From NCBI RefSeq assembly GCF_003105115.1, contig NZ_QETH01000010.1, positions 41,084-105,083 of the forward strand: a stretch of DNA of 64,000 nucleotides, in the 5' to 3' direction. The translations under genes and the position numbers were made by a program. Positions 34,801-42,455 of the stretch are shown in pieces. The DNA comes from Flavobacterium sp. HTF. Lineage in GTDB: Bacteria; Bacteroidota; Bacteroidia; Flavobacteriales; Flavobacteriaceae. Under the pieces are notes generated by a model. It did not search any database. It was not told the DNA's origin and saw only the letters and a list, made by a program, of their open reading frames with translations. Every line of letters begins with the position of its first letter. The stretch's first letter is position 1.

Positions 34801-36939
34801 ATGAAGGTTTAATTTTTCAAGATCGGCAATATCCAGGTTCAGCTTTAATTTTACAGATGGATATTTATCTTTAGTATTACCGCTGGCCGTTAGATCAAAA
34901 TTAAGATTCGGATCTTTCATACCGGATTTTACTGCAAAAGATCCGTTTTCTATATTTCCTTTTAAAGCTAAATCTTTGTAGGTATATCGGTTAAAAACTG
35001 CTTTTTGTACTAAACCGTCTACTCTTGCATCTGCCGTTTTTGGATCCAGTCCTTTTCCTTTTACTTTCGCTTTAAGTGAAATTTTTCCAATTGAATCATT
35101 TTTGATTAATCTCCCCAAATCAAAATCAGTAAAAGAAACTTTTGCGTCATATACTTCTCTTTTTTTAACACGTTGGTCAAACATTCCGTCAACGGTGGCA
35201 TTTCCAAAACTGCTGTTTAGTGCTAAATTGGTTTTGAAGTTTTGAACCGAACCTTTAAATTTTCCTTTCAGATTGATCTGCGAAGGCAACTGAATATTTT
35301 TCGGGATGGTTCCGGCCGGAATAAACGAATTGATGTCTTTTGATGTGCTGGAAAGATTTTTAATCGCTAAATCATAATACGATTTTTGAGCATCTGGAAG
35401 TCCTTTTATTTTCCCCGAAAGGGAAACTTTTGTCGAACCGATTCCGTTCATTTCAAATTTCTGAATATTCAGGTCTTTTACTTTTCCATTTACCCTCGCA
35501 TTCACATACAAAATAGCATTTGGATTACTTTTAAACGGATTTTGATTTTGTAAAGTCGGTACAAAGAGCAAAATATCTTTAAATCCTACTTTAGACTGAT
35601 TTAAATTGGCATCTATAGCAAGTTCTCCTATATTTTTTGAAAGCGACGCAATCGATGGATAACCCGCTTTTATTTGATTTTGAAGCAGTGTTTGCGGAGT
35701 TCTCAGATACAAATCATTCAGATACGCATTTTTTGGACCGTAGAAGAAATTTGTTTTGAGCGACTGGATTTGTAAACCGCTTTTATCGTTTACTGTTAAG
35801 GTTTTTATATTTCCTGAAATTGTATCATTTCCATAGTACAATTTTTCAGCTTCAAAATTGAATTTATTTAAATCAAGATGCTTATAGTCAATCCCTTTTG
35901 ACACTGCTTTCGACTGCATGTCGTCAAATTTAAACGCGATATTCTCCAGATCGACCTCATTTAATTTTACTTTCCATCCGGATTGCTTTATGGAAGTCGA
36001 GTCGAGACTTGGTGCCTGAATTTGCTTGTCTTTTGCGCCCAGACGCAGATTCCCGCTAAGGTTTTTAACTTCAAAATTCTCAAACTCCAAAAGCTGTTTG
36101 TTAAGATCAACTTCGTTTACTTCCAGGTTCAAATTTCCAAGACGTATTCCGGAGTCTAATTTTGAGTCTTTATTGTCGTATAAAATATGAATTTTAGACA
36201 AAGAGATTGTACCTAATTTTAATTTGAAATCCGGGCGTTTCGAAATGGTATCCACTGTTTTTACGGAAACTTCTGCAATTTGTTCTACCACGTCCTGATT
36301 TAAAACCAGTTTTAACCCTCTCAAATCAATATTCGGAATATTAAAGTCCATTTTATCCAGATCAAATTCCTTAAACCTGGTGTCAAAATGGGTTAGATTT
36401 ACCCGAATATCATTTTTAGAATAATCATCTTTAAAATTGAATTTAATATTATCCAGATTTACTTTTACAACTGAGATCTTGAAAGGCTTGCTGTCGGGAT
36501 CTGCTTTTTTAGGTTCTTTTGATTCGAATGCTTTTATAATGTAATCGAAGTTAAATTCTCCTTTTTTATTTCTGGAAATATTGGCTTTTGTATTTTCTAA
36601 TGATACTGAATTGATTTCCAATTCACTGCTGATAAGTTTGAACAAATCTACATCAACCACTAAACGTTTACCGGCCAACAAAGTATCTTTTTTTTGATCT
36701 TCAAAATAAAAACCTTCAAGAACTACATCTTTAGGGAATTTTATCAGGATTTTGTCTAAGGCAACTTTGGTTTTTATCTTATTATGAAGGTAGGTTATCG
36801 CCTTATCCTTGGCGAAATTCTGAATGGACGGAATCTGAATTAAAATGGTAATAAGAAGTAAAAGTGCTATTACAGAAACCACGCACCAAAGAAGTACACG
36901 TAATGTTTTTTTAAGGAAATGAGTGGTTTTTTTATTCAT
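31837..36939 (-). CDS. tamB: TamB-type translocation and assembly protein
   Basis: A 1700-residue protein with an N-terminal membrane anchor (about 14-34, LLWCVVSVIALLLLITILI) followed by a long beta-helical, AsmA-like periplasmic body. The C-terminal DUF490 region (about 1250-1640) contains LTGKYEFNEGAYQINFNGIK, PIDLLGTQLSAESSAIKNTY and VFALLLLGRFVGENPF, typical of TamB. It bridges inner and outer membranes and is thought to move phospholipids or assist protein assembly. Its stop overlaps the tamL start. The C-terminus is highly charged (Lys/Glu-rich from about residue 1660). Confidence 0.95.
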   Translation of the reverse strand: MNKKTTHFLKKTLRVLLWCVVSVIALLLLITILIQIPSIQNFAKDKAITYLHNKIKTKVALDKILIKFPKDVVLEGFYFEDQKKDTLLAGKRLVVDVDLFKLISSELEINSVSLENTKANISRNKKGEFNFDYIIKAFESKEPKKADPDSKPFKISVVKVNLDNIKFNFKDDYSKNDIRVNLTHFDTRFKEFDLDKMDFNIPNIDLRGLKLVLNQDVVEQIAEVSVKTVDTISKRPDFKLKLGTISLSKIHILYDNKDSKLDSGIRLGNLNLEVNEVDLNKQLLEFENFEVKNLSGNLRLGAKDKQIQAPSLDSTSIKQSGWKVKLNEVDLENIAFKFDDMQSKAVSKGIDYKHLDLNKFNFEAEKLYYGNDTISGNIKTLTVNDKSGLQIQSLKTNFFYGPKNAYLNDLYLRTPQTLLQNQIKAGYPSIASLSKNIGELAIDANLNQSKVGFKDILLFVPTLQNQNPFKSNPNAILYVNARVNGKVKDLNIQKFEMNGIGSTKVSLSGKIKGLPDAQKSYYDLAIKNLSSTSKDINSFIPAGTIPKNIQLPSQINLKGKFKGSVQNFKTNLALNSSFGNATVDGMFDQRVKKREVYDAKVSFTDFDLGRLIKNDSIGKISLKAKVKGKGLDPKTADARVDGLVQKAVFNRYTYKDLALKGNIENGSFAVKSGMKDPNLNFDLTASGNTKDKYPSVKLKLNLDIADLEKLNLHAGPMKLRGNVDADIANSNPDFLNGKVFLSNIQILQKEEPIVLDSIRVLAFADKDSNSIKISSQFLRAEVTGKYKLTTLTTAIKKTISKYIDLHTPKVNNESDEQRLAFTLKVDNDPVLLKLVPKLTGLEPFTITGKYNNKTDSLQVSGTIPRIVYADNTIADGKINIEAKENALEYRVSVATIESGSLKIPFTSLSGQVQNNILTYALEVQDAKEKQQYYVAGNLTSENAKNIFKIDAESFVLNYEKWTIDPENAVEFGDKRLYINKFYLANAGNELKIQSQGNGNNAPLQVDFVNFNIETILNIVKKDKLLMQGLINGNAVVENVMTKPTFTSDLKIDDFAFKGEKVGDLEIKVDNKTSNTLAANVKLSDEGNDLNLTGDYKLDAGTFDFDVAINKLNIKSIQGFSMDNITEGSGYLSGDFKVTGNTSAPQINGELNFNDAAFRVTKLNSYFKIKKEKISFNNGNISFDKFSLLDENDNELFVDGNIQSTDFTDFNFDLLVQANDFRAINSKAKDNDLFYGDLFLDTKLNVKGDLDSPVIDGTIKINKETKFSVVLPQSDPSIADREGIVEFVNEDNMYLKQTVEMKNQLNQSELKGMDVNVGITIDKEAELNLIIDKGNGDYLQLKGEAELVGGIDQSGKTTLTGKYEFNEGAYQINFNGIKRKFELQKGSFITWNGEPTMANVNITAIYKVDAAPIDLLGTQLSAESSAIKNTYKQKLPFETLLKMKGELLKPEISFGIDLPDGNYNVSSNVVEVTQTKLKQLEQDPAELNKQVFALLLLGRFVGENPFSSESGGTSAESLARQSVSKILSQQLNNLAGQLVSGFELNFDLDSTEDYTTGTMENRTDLNVEVSKRLLDDRLKVTVGSSFGVEGQERANEESTNIAGDVALDYQLTKDGRYMVRAYRKNQYQVAVEGQVVETGVAFVITMSYNKFRELFHRTEEEKELIREEKLRKEKRKQKEKEDKEKKENQPENEIKGNEQKT

Positions 36940-37115
36940 ACGTTAGTAAAAAAACGTTTTAATAAATTATTTTTATGTAAAAAAAATACGGCTTATACAA
37001 TTTACAAAAATGTAAAAAATATACCTCAATTATTTACATAATTCCAATCATTTGTTCTAAAATTTCACTTATTTATAGGTTTTTACCTACTTAAATTTTA
37101 GCTTCAAATAAGGTT

Positions 37116-38072
37116 TTAAAACTGAATCTGAGGAAATTTATCCTGTAACAATCTCATTTTCTGATGAAGTAGTGACAGGAATTTTTGATGTTGTTCTGAT
37201 TCCGGATTAAAACTCCGATGCTGTAGTCCCTTTTGAATTTCTCCCACTTCATTCATAATTTGAGAGGCATCTTGAGAAATGAAATTTTCACTAAAGCGTT
37301 CCCAGATATAATCAACAGCAATTTGATTAGGGTGCAGCATATCTTCCTTGTAAAAACGATAATCGCGAAGTTCGTCCATGACAATTTCGTAGGAAGGAAA
37401 ATATTCTGCTTTCAGGTTAAAGTTTTCTGATTTTAGATTTGAATGCAATGCTGAAAATAAATGTGATTTGCTCAATTGGTTTTCTGCAAAACCATCTTTT
37501 ATATGCCGTACAGGTGAAACTGTAAAAATAAAATTTATGTCTGGGTTTATTTGTTGAAGCATATCAATTGTATTTTTTATACTTTTTTCGATTACTTCAA
37601 CTGACAATAACTCTTTAGAAAATTGTTTTTGGGGGATTTTGTGACAATTGGCTACAATTGTATTTCTTTCTGTATTTCTGTATATCCAGGAAGTTCCGTA
37701 TGTGATAATAATGTGTGTTGCTGCTTTTAATTTTTCAAAAGTCTCTTTAGCAATTTTGTTTAAATTTTCGAGAAATTCTTCTTTATTGGAATTGCTCAAA
37801 TCAGAATGCACTTCAAAACAATGCCAGCGTTCGTTATGAAAGAAAATATCTTTTTCAGTAAATAATTCCTGTTTTATAACCCTTGTAATCAATTTCTCAA
37901 TCGAAACTGGATTGAATATAATCCCGAACGGATTTGTATTGTTTTGGAATTTAAGATAATCAAATTTATCGCCCATATTTTCTGTAAAACAGGATCCTAA
38001 GGAAATGATCTTAGAATTATAATCGACAGGATTATTATTTTTTGAAATTGGGATTTGAGTTCTGAATTGCAT
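37116..38072 (-). CDS. GSCFA-domain protein
   Basis: A 318-residue protein of the GSCFA family, named from the motif seen here as GSCFT (residues 26-30, within IISLGSCFTENMGDKF). It resembles the SGNH/GDSL esterase fold, with a later ILHPNQIAVDYIW that supplies a histidine. Members are thought to be hydrolases acting on acylated substrates; none in this window is a clear partner. Transcribed alone; the 176-bp spacer to tamB is AT-rich. Confidence 0.9.
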   Translation of the reverse strand: MQFRTQIPISKNNNPVDYNSKIISLGSCFTENMGDKFDYLKFQNNTNPFGIIFNPVSIEKLITRVIKQELFTEKDIFFHNERWHCFEVHSDLSNSNKEEFLENLNKIAKETFEKLKAATHIIITYGTSWIYRNTERNTIVANCHKIPQKQFSKELLSVEVIEKSIKNTIDMLQQINPDINFIFTVSPVRHIKDGFAENQLSKSHLFSALHSNLKSENFNLKAEYFPSYEIVMDELRDYRFYKEDMLHPNQIAVDYIWERFSENFISQDASQIMNEVGEIQKGLQHRSFNPESEQHQKFLSLLHQKMRLLQDKFPQIQF

Positions 38073-38172
38073 TGTTTTGTGTTTTACACAAATTTCGTTT
38101 ATTTTCTTAAACGAAAAAACTCAAATACGTATTTGTATTTGGGTTTTATAAGTTTTAAAATTTTTATTGAAA

Positions 38173-38976
38173 TTAATAAGTGTACTCAATTATCCTGATT
38201 GCCCTTTCGGTATAATCATAAATCATTGTTTTTATGGGATAACCTTTTGCATTATATTGATATTGCATTGTATTAGCATATGGTTCAAAAGAGATATCAG
38301 GCCCATGGATAGCAGATTCTATATGTTTTTCTAAATTATTTGCACAAGAAATATTTAGTTCAGGTTCATAGTCAAAATTTGCCTGATCTAATAACAGATT
38401 AAATCCTAAAACATTTTTAAAGGCATTGTTATTTGAATCATAATCGTAGTGTGAAGTAGTTGTGATTTCGGGTCTCGATTCCCAGTTAAAAACTGATTTC
38501 AGCAGATTGCCATTAATGACAGTAAGGATTTGATTCTTGGTGTTTTTTGATTCTTTCCCGGTTTCATTGTCAAAATAATAATTCTCTTTTTCAATTATTC
38601 CGCCTTCCTTATAAATGTAAATACACTTACTTTTATTCCCATTTTCAATTTTAACAGCAGTATTTAAACTGCCATTTTTATATGTAAAGGAAATTTCAGA
38701 TGATTTTATTTCTTGTCCTCTTTCTAAACTGTAATTTACAATTTTTACGATTTTATCATCTTCATAAGAATAGTTTATTCTTTCGGATTTATTAATCACA
38801 CTCACGATTTTATTTCCATCGTAAACAAAATTTATTATATCATTTTCAGAGCTTCCCGGGTAAGTCACTTTTAATGTTTTTGGTAAAACCAAATCGTTAC
38901 CTTCCAGCTCTTCATTAGTACAGGAGTTTAAAATAAGCAAAGAAACTATTAAACAATAAAATAAAATCTTTTTCAT
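38173..38976 (-). CDS. Lipoprotein with YD-type repeats, family member 1
   Basis: A 267-residue lipoprotein (LLILNSC, cysteine 19) made of short beta units such as FVYDGNKIVSVINKS, YSYEDDKIVKIVNYS and YQYNAKGYPIKTMIYD. These resemble YD/RHS-like repeats found in surface lipoproteins of Flavobacteriia. Two further paralogues lie at 40364-41155 and 41286-42071; the shared segment NNNAFKNVLGFNLLLDQANF matches NSPYKNILGVKYLLNIGG and NPEKNIVGMDKIAFIDGEG. Function unknown. The surrounding region is low in GC and unlike core genes. Confidence 0.75.
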   Translation of the reverse strand: MKKILFYCLIVSLLILNSCTNEELEGNDLVLPKTLKVTYPGSSENDIINFVYDGNKIVSVINKSERINYSYEDDKIVKIVNYSLERGQEIKSSEISFTYKNGSLNTAVKIENGNKSKCIYIYKEGGIIEKENYYFDNETGKESKNTKNQILTVINGNLLKSVFNWESRPEITTTSHYDYDSNNNAFKNVLGFNLLLDQANFDYEPELNISCANNLEKHIESAIHGPDISFEPYANTMQYQYNAKGYPIKTMIYDYTERAIRIIEYTY

Positions 38977-39102
38977 ATTTTTTGATTTTTAAACATACAA
39001 AAAGAAGTTTTTAAATCAAGTTAAGACTCCATCATAAGACATAATTATAACAGAATAAGGCATTTATGACTGCCCATTGATTATTAGTAGTACTATTTTA
39101 AA

Positions 39103-39110
39103 TAATTTTG
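39103..39110 (+). promoter_or_regulatory. Candidate -7 box for the astacin-like gene
   Basis: TAATTTTG at 39103-39110 fits TAnnTTTG and is 27 bp before the chosen ATG. No convincing -33 element. Confidence 0.4.
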
Positions 39111-39137
39111 CAAATTAACCAACAGGCCAAAACAATC

Positions 39138-40277
39138 ATGAAATGTCTTAAAGTTTTATTTCTCTTTTTTATTTTATTACTATTATCGTGTGATCAGGAG
39201 AAACAGGAAAAACAAGAACAAAGCATTAATACTCATTTCACTATATGCTCATTTGACCTGATTAACAAATCAAAAAAAATGAGTGTAAAACCAGGGGCTG
39301 CAATTATTGACTGGCCAATATGGCAACCTGGCCAAACTATTAAAATTAAATTTCTTGATGGTCGTGAAACTGAGCATGAAAAGGTAAAAAAATACGTTAG
39401 TGAATGGGCAATTTATGCAAATCTTAATTTTGTATATGTACCAATAAATGAAAATGCAGATATAAGAATTGCTTTTAATCTTGGCAGACCCGGAGCATGG
39501 TCTTTTTTAGGAATGGAATCGGCTTATGGCACAGGGAATTTCCAAAATGAACCATCAATGCGTTTAGGGCCTTTAGAGTCAAATAATGAATCGTCCATAC
39601 GAAGAACAGTATTGCATGAATTTGGTCATGCACTCGGATTGATTCATGAAACAAAAAATCCTTCAGCAAATATCCAGTGGGATTTACCAAAGGTTTACAA
39701 ATATTATAGTCAATGGACAAAAGAAGAGGTAGATGAATATGTTATTAATAAAGGGGAATCAACAAACTATAGTGAATATGATCCTCTTTCTATTATGCAT
39801 TATTATATACCCGCGTCTATTACGACAAATGGTGTTGGTGTAAATGAGATGAATGTCTTATCAGATATTGATAAAAAATCAATCAATAAATGGTATCCTT
39901 TCCCGATAAGATCATACCTAAATGCGGGTGAAAGAATTGATTTAGCGACTCTAAGAAATTCTGTTAAATCACCTAATGGCAGATATTCGTTAGAATTTAA
40001 TTCCGGTTGTTTATTTATTCTTGACACTACCAATAATCAGAAACCATGGTCAATCGGAAAACCTATATATGAGAATGCTTCCTGCTTTTTTCAATCTAAT
40101 GGTGAAATTATAATTACAGGAAGAAATCCAAATGTTTCTCTTTTAAGTATAATATGGAGAAACAGAATTTCTAAAGCGTATGGATCCAAACTTTATTTAA
40201 AAGATGATGGCAGCCTGGAACTTATACATAATGGGGTTATAAAATGGTCTTCGAAATCAGCAACTAATAATCAATAA
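39138..40277 (+). CDS. Astacin-like zinc metallopeptidase lipoprotein with C-terminal bulb-lectin-like domain
   Basis: Start chosen at ATG 39138 (MKCLKVLFLF) because it gives a signal peptide and lipobox LLLLSC with cysteine 18. The protease domain (about 55-255) has HEFGHALGLIHE at 160-171 (zinc ligands His160, His164, His170; catalytic Glu161) and a Met-turn SIMHYY at 218-223 (Met220, Tyr222), the astacin (M12A) pattern. From about 260 the sequence (GRYSLEFNSGCLFILDT, KPWSIGKPI, GSKLYLKDDGSLELIHNG) resembles a bulb-type mannose-binding lectin. It probably cleaves protein targets bound at the cell surface. It is flanked by paralogous surface lipoproteins. Confidence 0.88.
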   Translation: MKCLKVLFLFFILLLLSCDQEKQEKQEQSINTHFTICSFDLINKSKKMSVKPGAAIIDWPIWQPGQTIKIKFLDGRETEHEKVKKYVSEWAIYANLNFVYVPINENADIRIAFNLGRPGAWSFLGMESAYGTGNFQNEPSMRLGPLESNNESSIRRTVLHEFGHALGLIHETKNPSANIQWDLPKVYKYYSQWTKEEVDEYVINKGESTNYSEYDPLSIMHYYIPASITTNGVGVNEMNVLSDIDKKSINKWYPFPIRSYLNAGERIDLATLRNSVKSPNGRYSLEFNSGCLFILDTTNNQKPWSIGKPIYENASCFFQSNGEIIITGRNPNVSLLSIIWRNRISKAYGSKLYLKDDGSLELIHNGVIKWSSKSATNNQ

Positions 40278-40318
40278 GGTTATTCTCGTTTTTAGATTGC
40301 TGTTTGTCTCTAATAAAG

Positions 40319-40349
40319 AAAGCCAGATGTTTTTTTTACATCTGGCTTT
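40319..40349. terminator. Bidirectional terminator between astacin-like and lipoprotein genes
   Basis: Perfect stem AAAGCCAGATGT (40319-40330) with ACATCTGGCTTT (40338-40349) around T7, between convergent genes. Confidence 0.75.
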
Positions 40350-40363
40350 ACATAACTATAACT

Positions 40364-41155
40364 TTAGTAAAAAAACTGAGTTGTATCAATCATATCTCCC
40401 ATTGTTCGTACACTTTCTGTTGGAAAATCATTTTGATCATAAGTATAGGTGCCAGAATAAATACGTGCACCATCAGGTTCGTCCTCATCTAGTACCGTCA
40501 ATTTTGTAATATTGTTTTGAGAATAACCAAAACCTCCGATATTCAGTAAATATTTAACTCCCAGTATATTCTTATATGGGCTATTTTTTGAATCATATTC
40601 AAAGAGAGCATTTGTAGATCTTTCCAAAAACGTAATATCATATATTTCTTTGGTAACATTCCCGTTCGTATACGTCAGCTCTCCATATACAGTATTTCTT
40701 TCTTCCTGCGTGTCTATATCCACATCTTTTTGCACAATAGAAACTGTTCCGTCAGCATTGTATGTATAAATACTTTTTGTATAAAAATACATATCAATAC
40801 TCTCTATTCTCTTTTTTACAAAAATAGTTTTAAGCTTATTTCCATCATATGTCAATTCAACAGAAGAGTCAAACTCCGATCCTTTGGTGATCACATATTT
40901 GGTTATTAAATCACCTGTGTAATAATACGTTATTGTTTGAGCGTATTGATCATTTTCTTTTTTAATTTGCTTTACTATTTTTCTGCCATCGTAAGTGAAT
41001 TCAGAAGTAAAAGTGCTGCTGCCTTTATAGCTTTGAACGATTTTCTTTACCAGTATAACAGAAGAATCTTCCGATGAATCCTGAGGTGTATCATCACTTG
41101 AACAAGATGTTAACAATAGTGCCACGGCACCAAAAAGAGCTATAATTTTTTTCAT
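40364..41155 (-). CDS. Lipoprotein with YD-type repeats, family member 2
   Basis: A 263-residue lipoprotein (VALLLTSC, cysteine 18). Repeated beta units include EFTYDGRKIVKQIKKEND, YYTGDLITKYVITKGS and YTYNADGTVSIVQKD, and the C-terminus (TQFFY) matches that of the next paralogue (TEFFY). It and the neighbour at 41286-42071 are in tandem on the minus strand, 130 bp apart, and share a similar terminator stem, so they arose by tandem duplication. Function unknown; likely surface or periplasmic. Confidence 0.78.
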   Translation of the reverse strand: MKKIIALFGAVALLLTSCSSDDTPQDSSEDSSVILVKKIVQSYKGSSTFTSEFTYDGRKIVKQIKKENDQYAQTITYYYTGDLITKYVITKGSEFDSSVELTYDGNKLKTIFVKKRIESIDMYFYTKSIYTYNADGTVSIVQKDVDIDTQEERNTVYGELTYTNGNVTKEIYDITFLERSTNALFEYDSKNSPYKNILGVKYLLNIGGFGYSQNNITKLTVLDEDEPDGARIYSGTYTYDQNDFPTESVRTMGDMIDTTQFFY

Positions 41156-41230
41156 TTTTTAGTAAATCGAACATATCATTACTGCATGATTATGATCTGT
41201 TATTTTTTTAATTCAGTATTATCAGAACAT

Positions 41231-41266
41231 AAAAATACCAGATGCGACAAACATCTGGTATTTTTT
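41231..41266 (-). terminator. Terminator after lipoprotein family member 3
   Basis: Stem AAAAATACCAGATG (41231-41244) with CATCTGGTATTTTT (41252-41265). The CCAGATG/CATCTGG core repeats that at 40319-40349. Confidence 0.8.
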
Positions 41267-41285
41267 ATGCTTTTTTAATTATTTT

Positions 41286-42071
41286 CTAGTAGAAAAACTC
41301 TGTCGTTCCTAAACTGTCAGATCCTGTATCTACTTCTTTAGTTGGGTATCCGGCTGCATTGTAAGTAAAAGTGCTGTTTGTCCATAAATCATCTTCTGAT
41401 GTATCTGTTAAAATATTAAACTTTACACCGTTACCTTCGCCATCAATAAAAGCAATTTTATCCATTCCTACTATATTTTTCTCAGGATTGTTTTTATTAT
41501 CATAAGTATATTTATGCTCTTCCCAGCTAGACTCACTTATAATTTCACTAACTTCTCCATTTACAAATTTGATTGTATTAGCAGTTCCCGGCATAGTTTG
41601 AGATTCACCATCTCCTGAGTATGACTGTGCAGTAACTGTACCATCTGCATTATAGGTATATACCTCTTTATGACCCAAGTCACCATCAGTCTCTGGTTCT
41701 ACTCTTATAAATATTACTAATTTTCCTTCTGCGTTATATTTATACGTATTCACCTGATCAATTGTTCCGTCAGGATACTTGTATTCTAATTTAGTAATTA
41801 GGTCACCAGTGTAAGTATAATATTGATTTACATCTCCTGAATCGTCTACAATACTAACAATTTTATTACCATTATAAGTGTAGATTGCAGTAGTCTTGTG
41901 ACCGTCAGAATCAGTGGTAATCGTTTTCTTTAGTAATACAGTTTCATTTCCATTTCCATTTCCAGGCTGTTCTTGCTGTTGCTCATCTTCTTCCGGATTG
42001 TAATCATCATTGCTTGAACAAGAAGTTAATAATAGAGACAATGCTCCAAAAAGACATAAAAATTTTTTCAT
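41286..42071 (-). CDS. Lipoprotein with YD-type repeats, family member 3
   Basis: A 261-residue lipoprotein (LSLLLTSC, cysteine 18) with an acidic, Asn/Gly/Glu-rich linker (residues 20-45) and repeat units AIYTYNGNKIVSIVDDSG, YYTYTGDLITKLEYKYPDG and EVYTYNADGTVTAQSYSGD. It is the closest relative of family member 2 (YTGDLITK and TYNADGTV shared). A divergent 384-bp spacer separates it from the ABC exporter gene. Function unknown. Confidence 0.78.
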   Translation of the reverse strand: MKKFLCLFGALSLLLTSCSSNDDYNPEEDEQQQEQPGNGNGNETVLLKKTITTDSDGHKTTAIYTYNGNKIVSIVDDSGDVNQYYTYTGDLITKLEYKYPDGTIDQVNTYKYNAEGKLVIFIRVEPETDGDLGHKEVYTYNADGTVTAQSYSGDGESQTMPGTANTIKFVNGEVSEIISESSWEEHKYTYDNKNNPEKNIVGMDKIAFIDGEGNGVKFNILTDTSEDDLWTNSTFTYNAAGYPTKEVDTGSDSLGTTEFFY

Positions 42072-42455
42072 TGTAGGTGGTATTTATTAGTTTTCGCAGT
42101 AAATATAAGAGATTCTAATTAAAAGAATGTAATAAAATTAACATTATTTAACACTAAAATACCTCTATAACATTTTTCACTTCTAAGTTACCTGGGATTT
42201 TTTTTTAACTACCTCAAAAACAAACCTGTAAGTTTAACACTTATTGCTTTTAGCAATCATTAGAAGTTAAAAATCACCAACTTAGCTAACAAAACTATTC
42301 TTACTTTTCATATTGAACTTTATAAATACGAAATCTCCCATTAAAATTATTTACAAAAATTTAGCTTTTTAATACTCAAAATCAACATTAGTACATTGAT
42401 CTATTCACTACTTTTGCATCTTTTGCATCTCTAAAATTTTACATCGCACCACACT
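42072..42455. other. AT-rich divergent intergenic region before the ABC exporter
   Basis: 384 bp without a gene. TACTTTTG at 42409-42416 is a candidate -7 element for the exporter, followed by a short TTTTGCATC direct repeat (about 42412-42429). Nothing else stands out. Confidence 0.45.
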
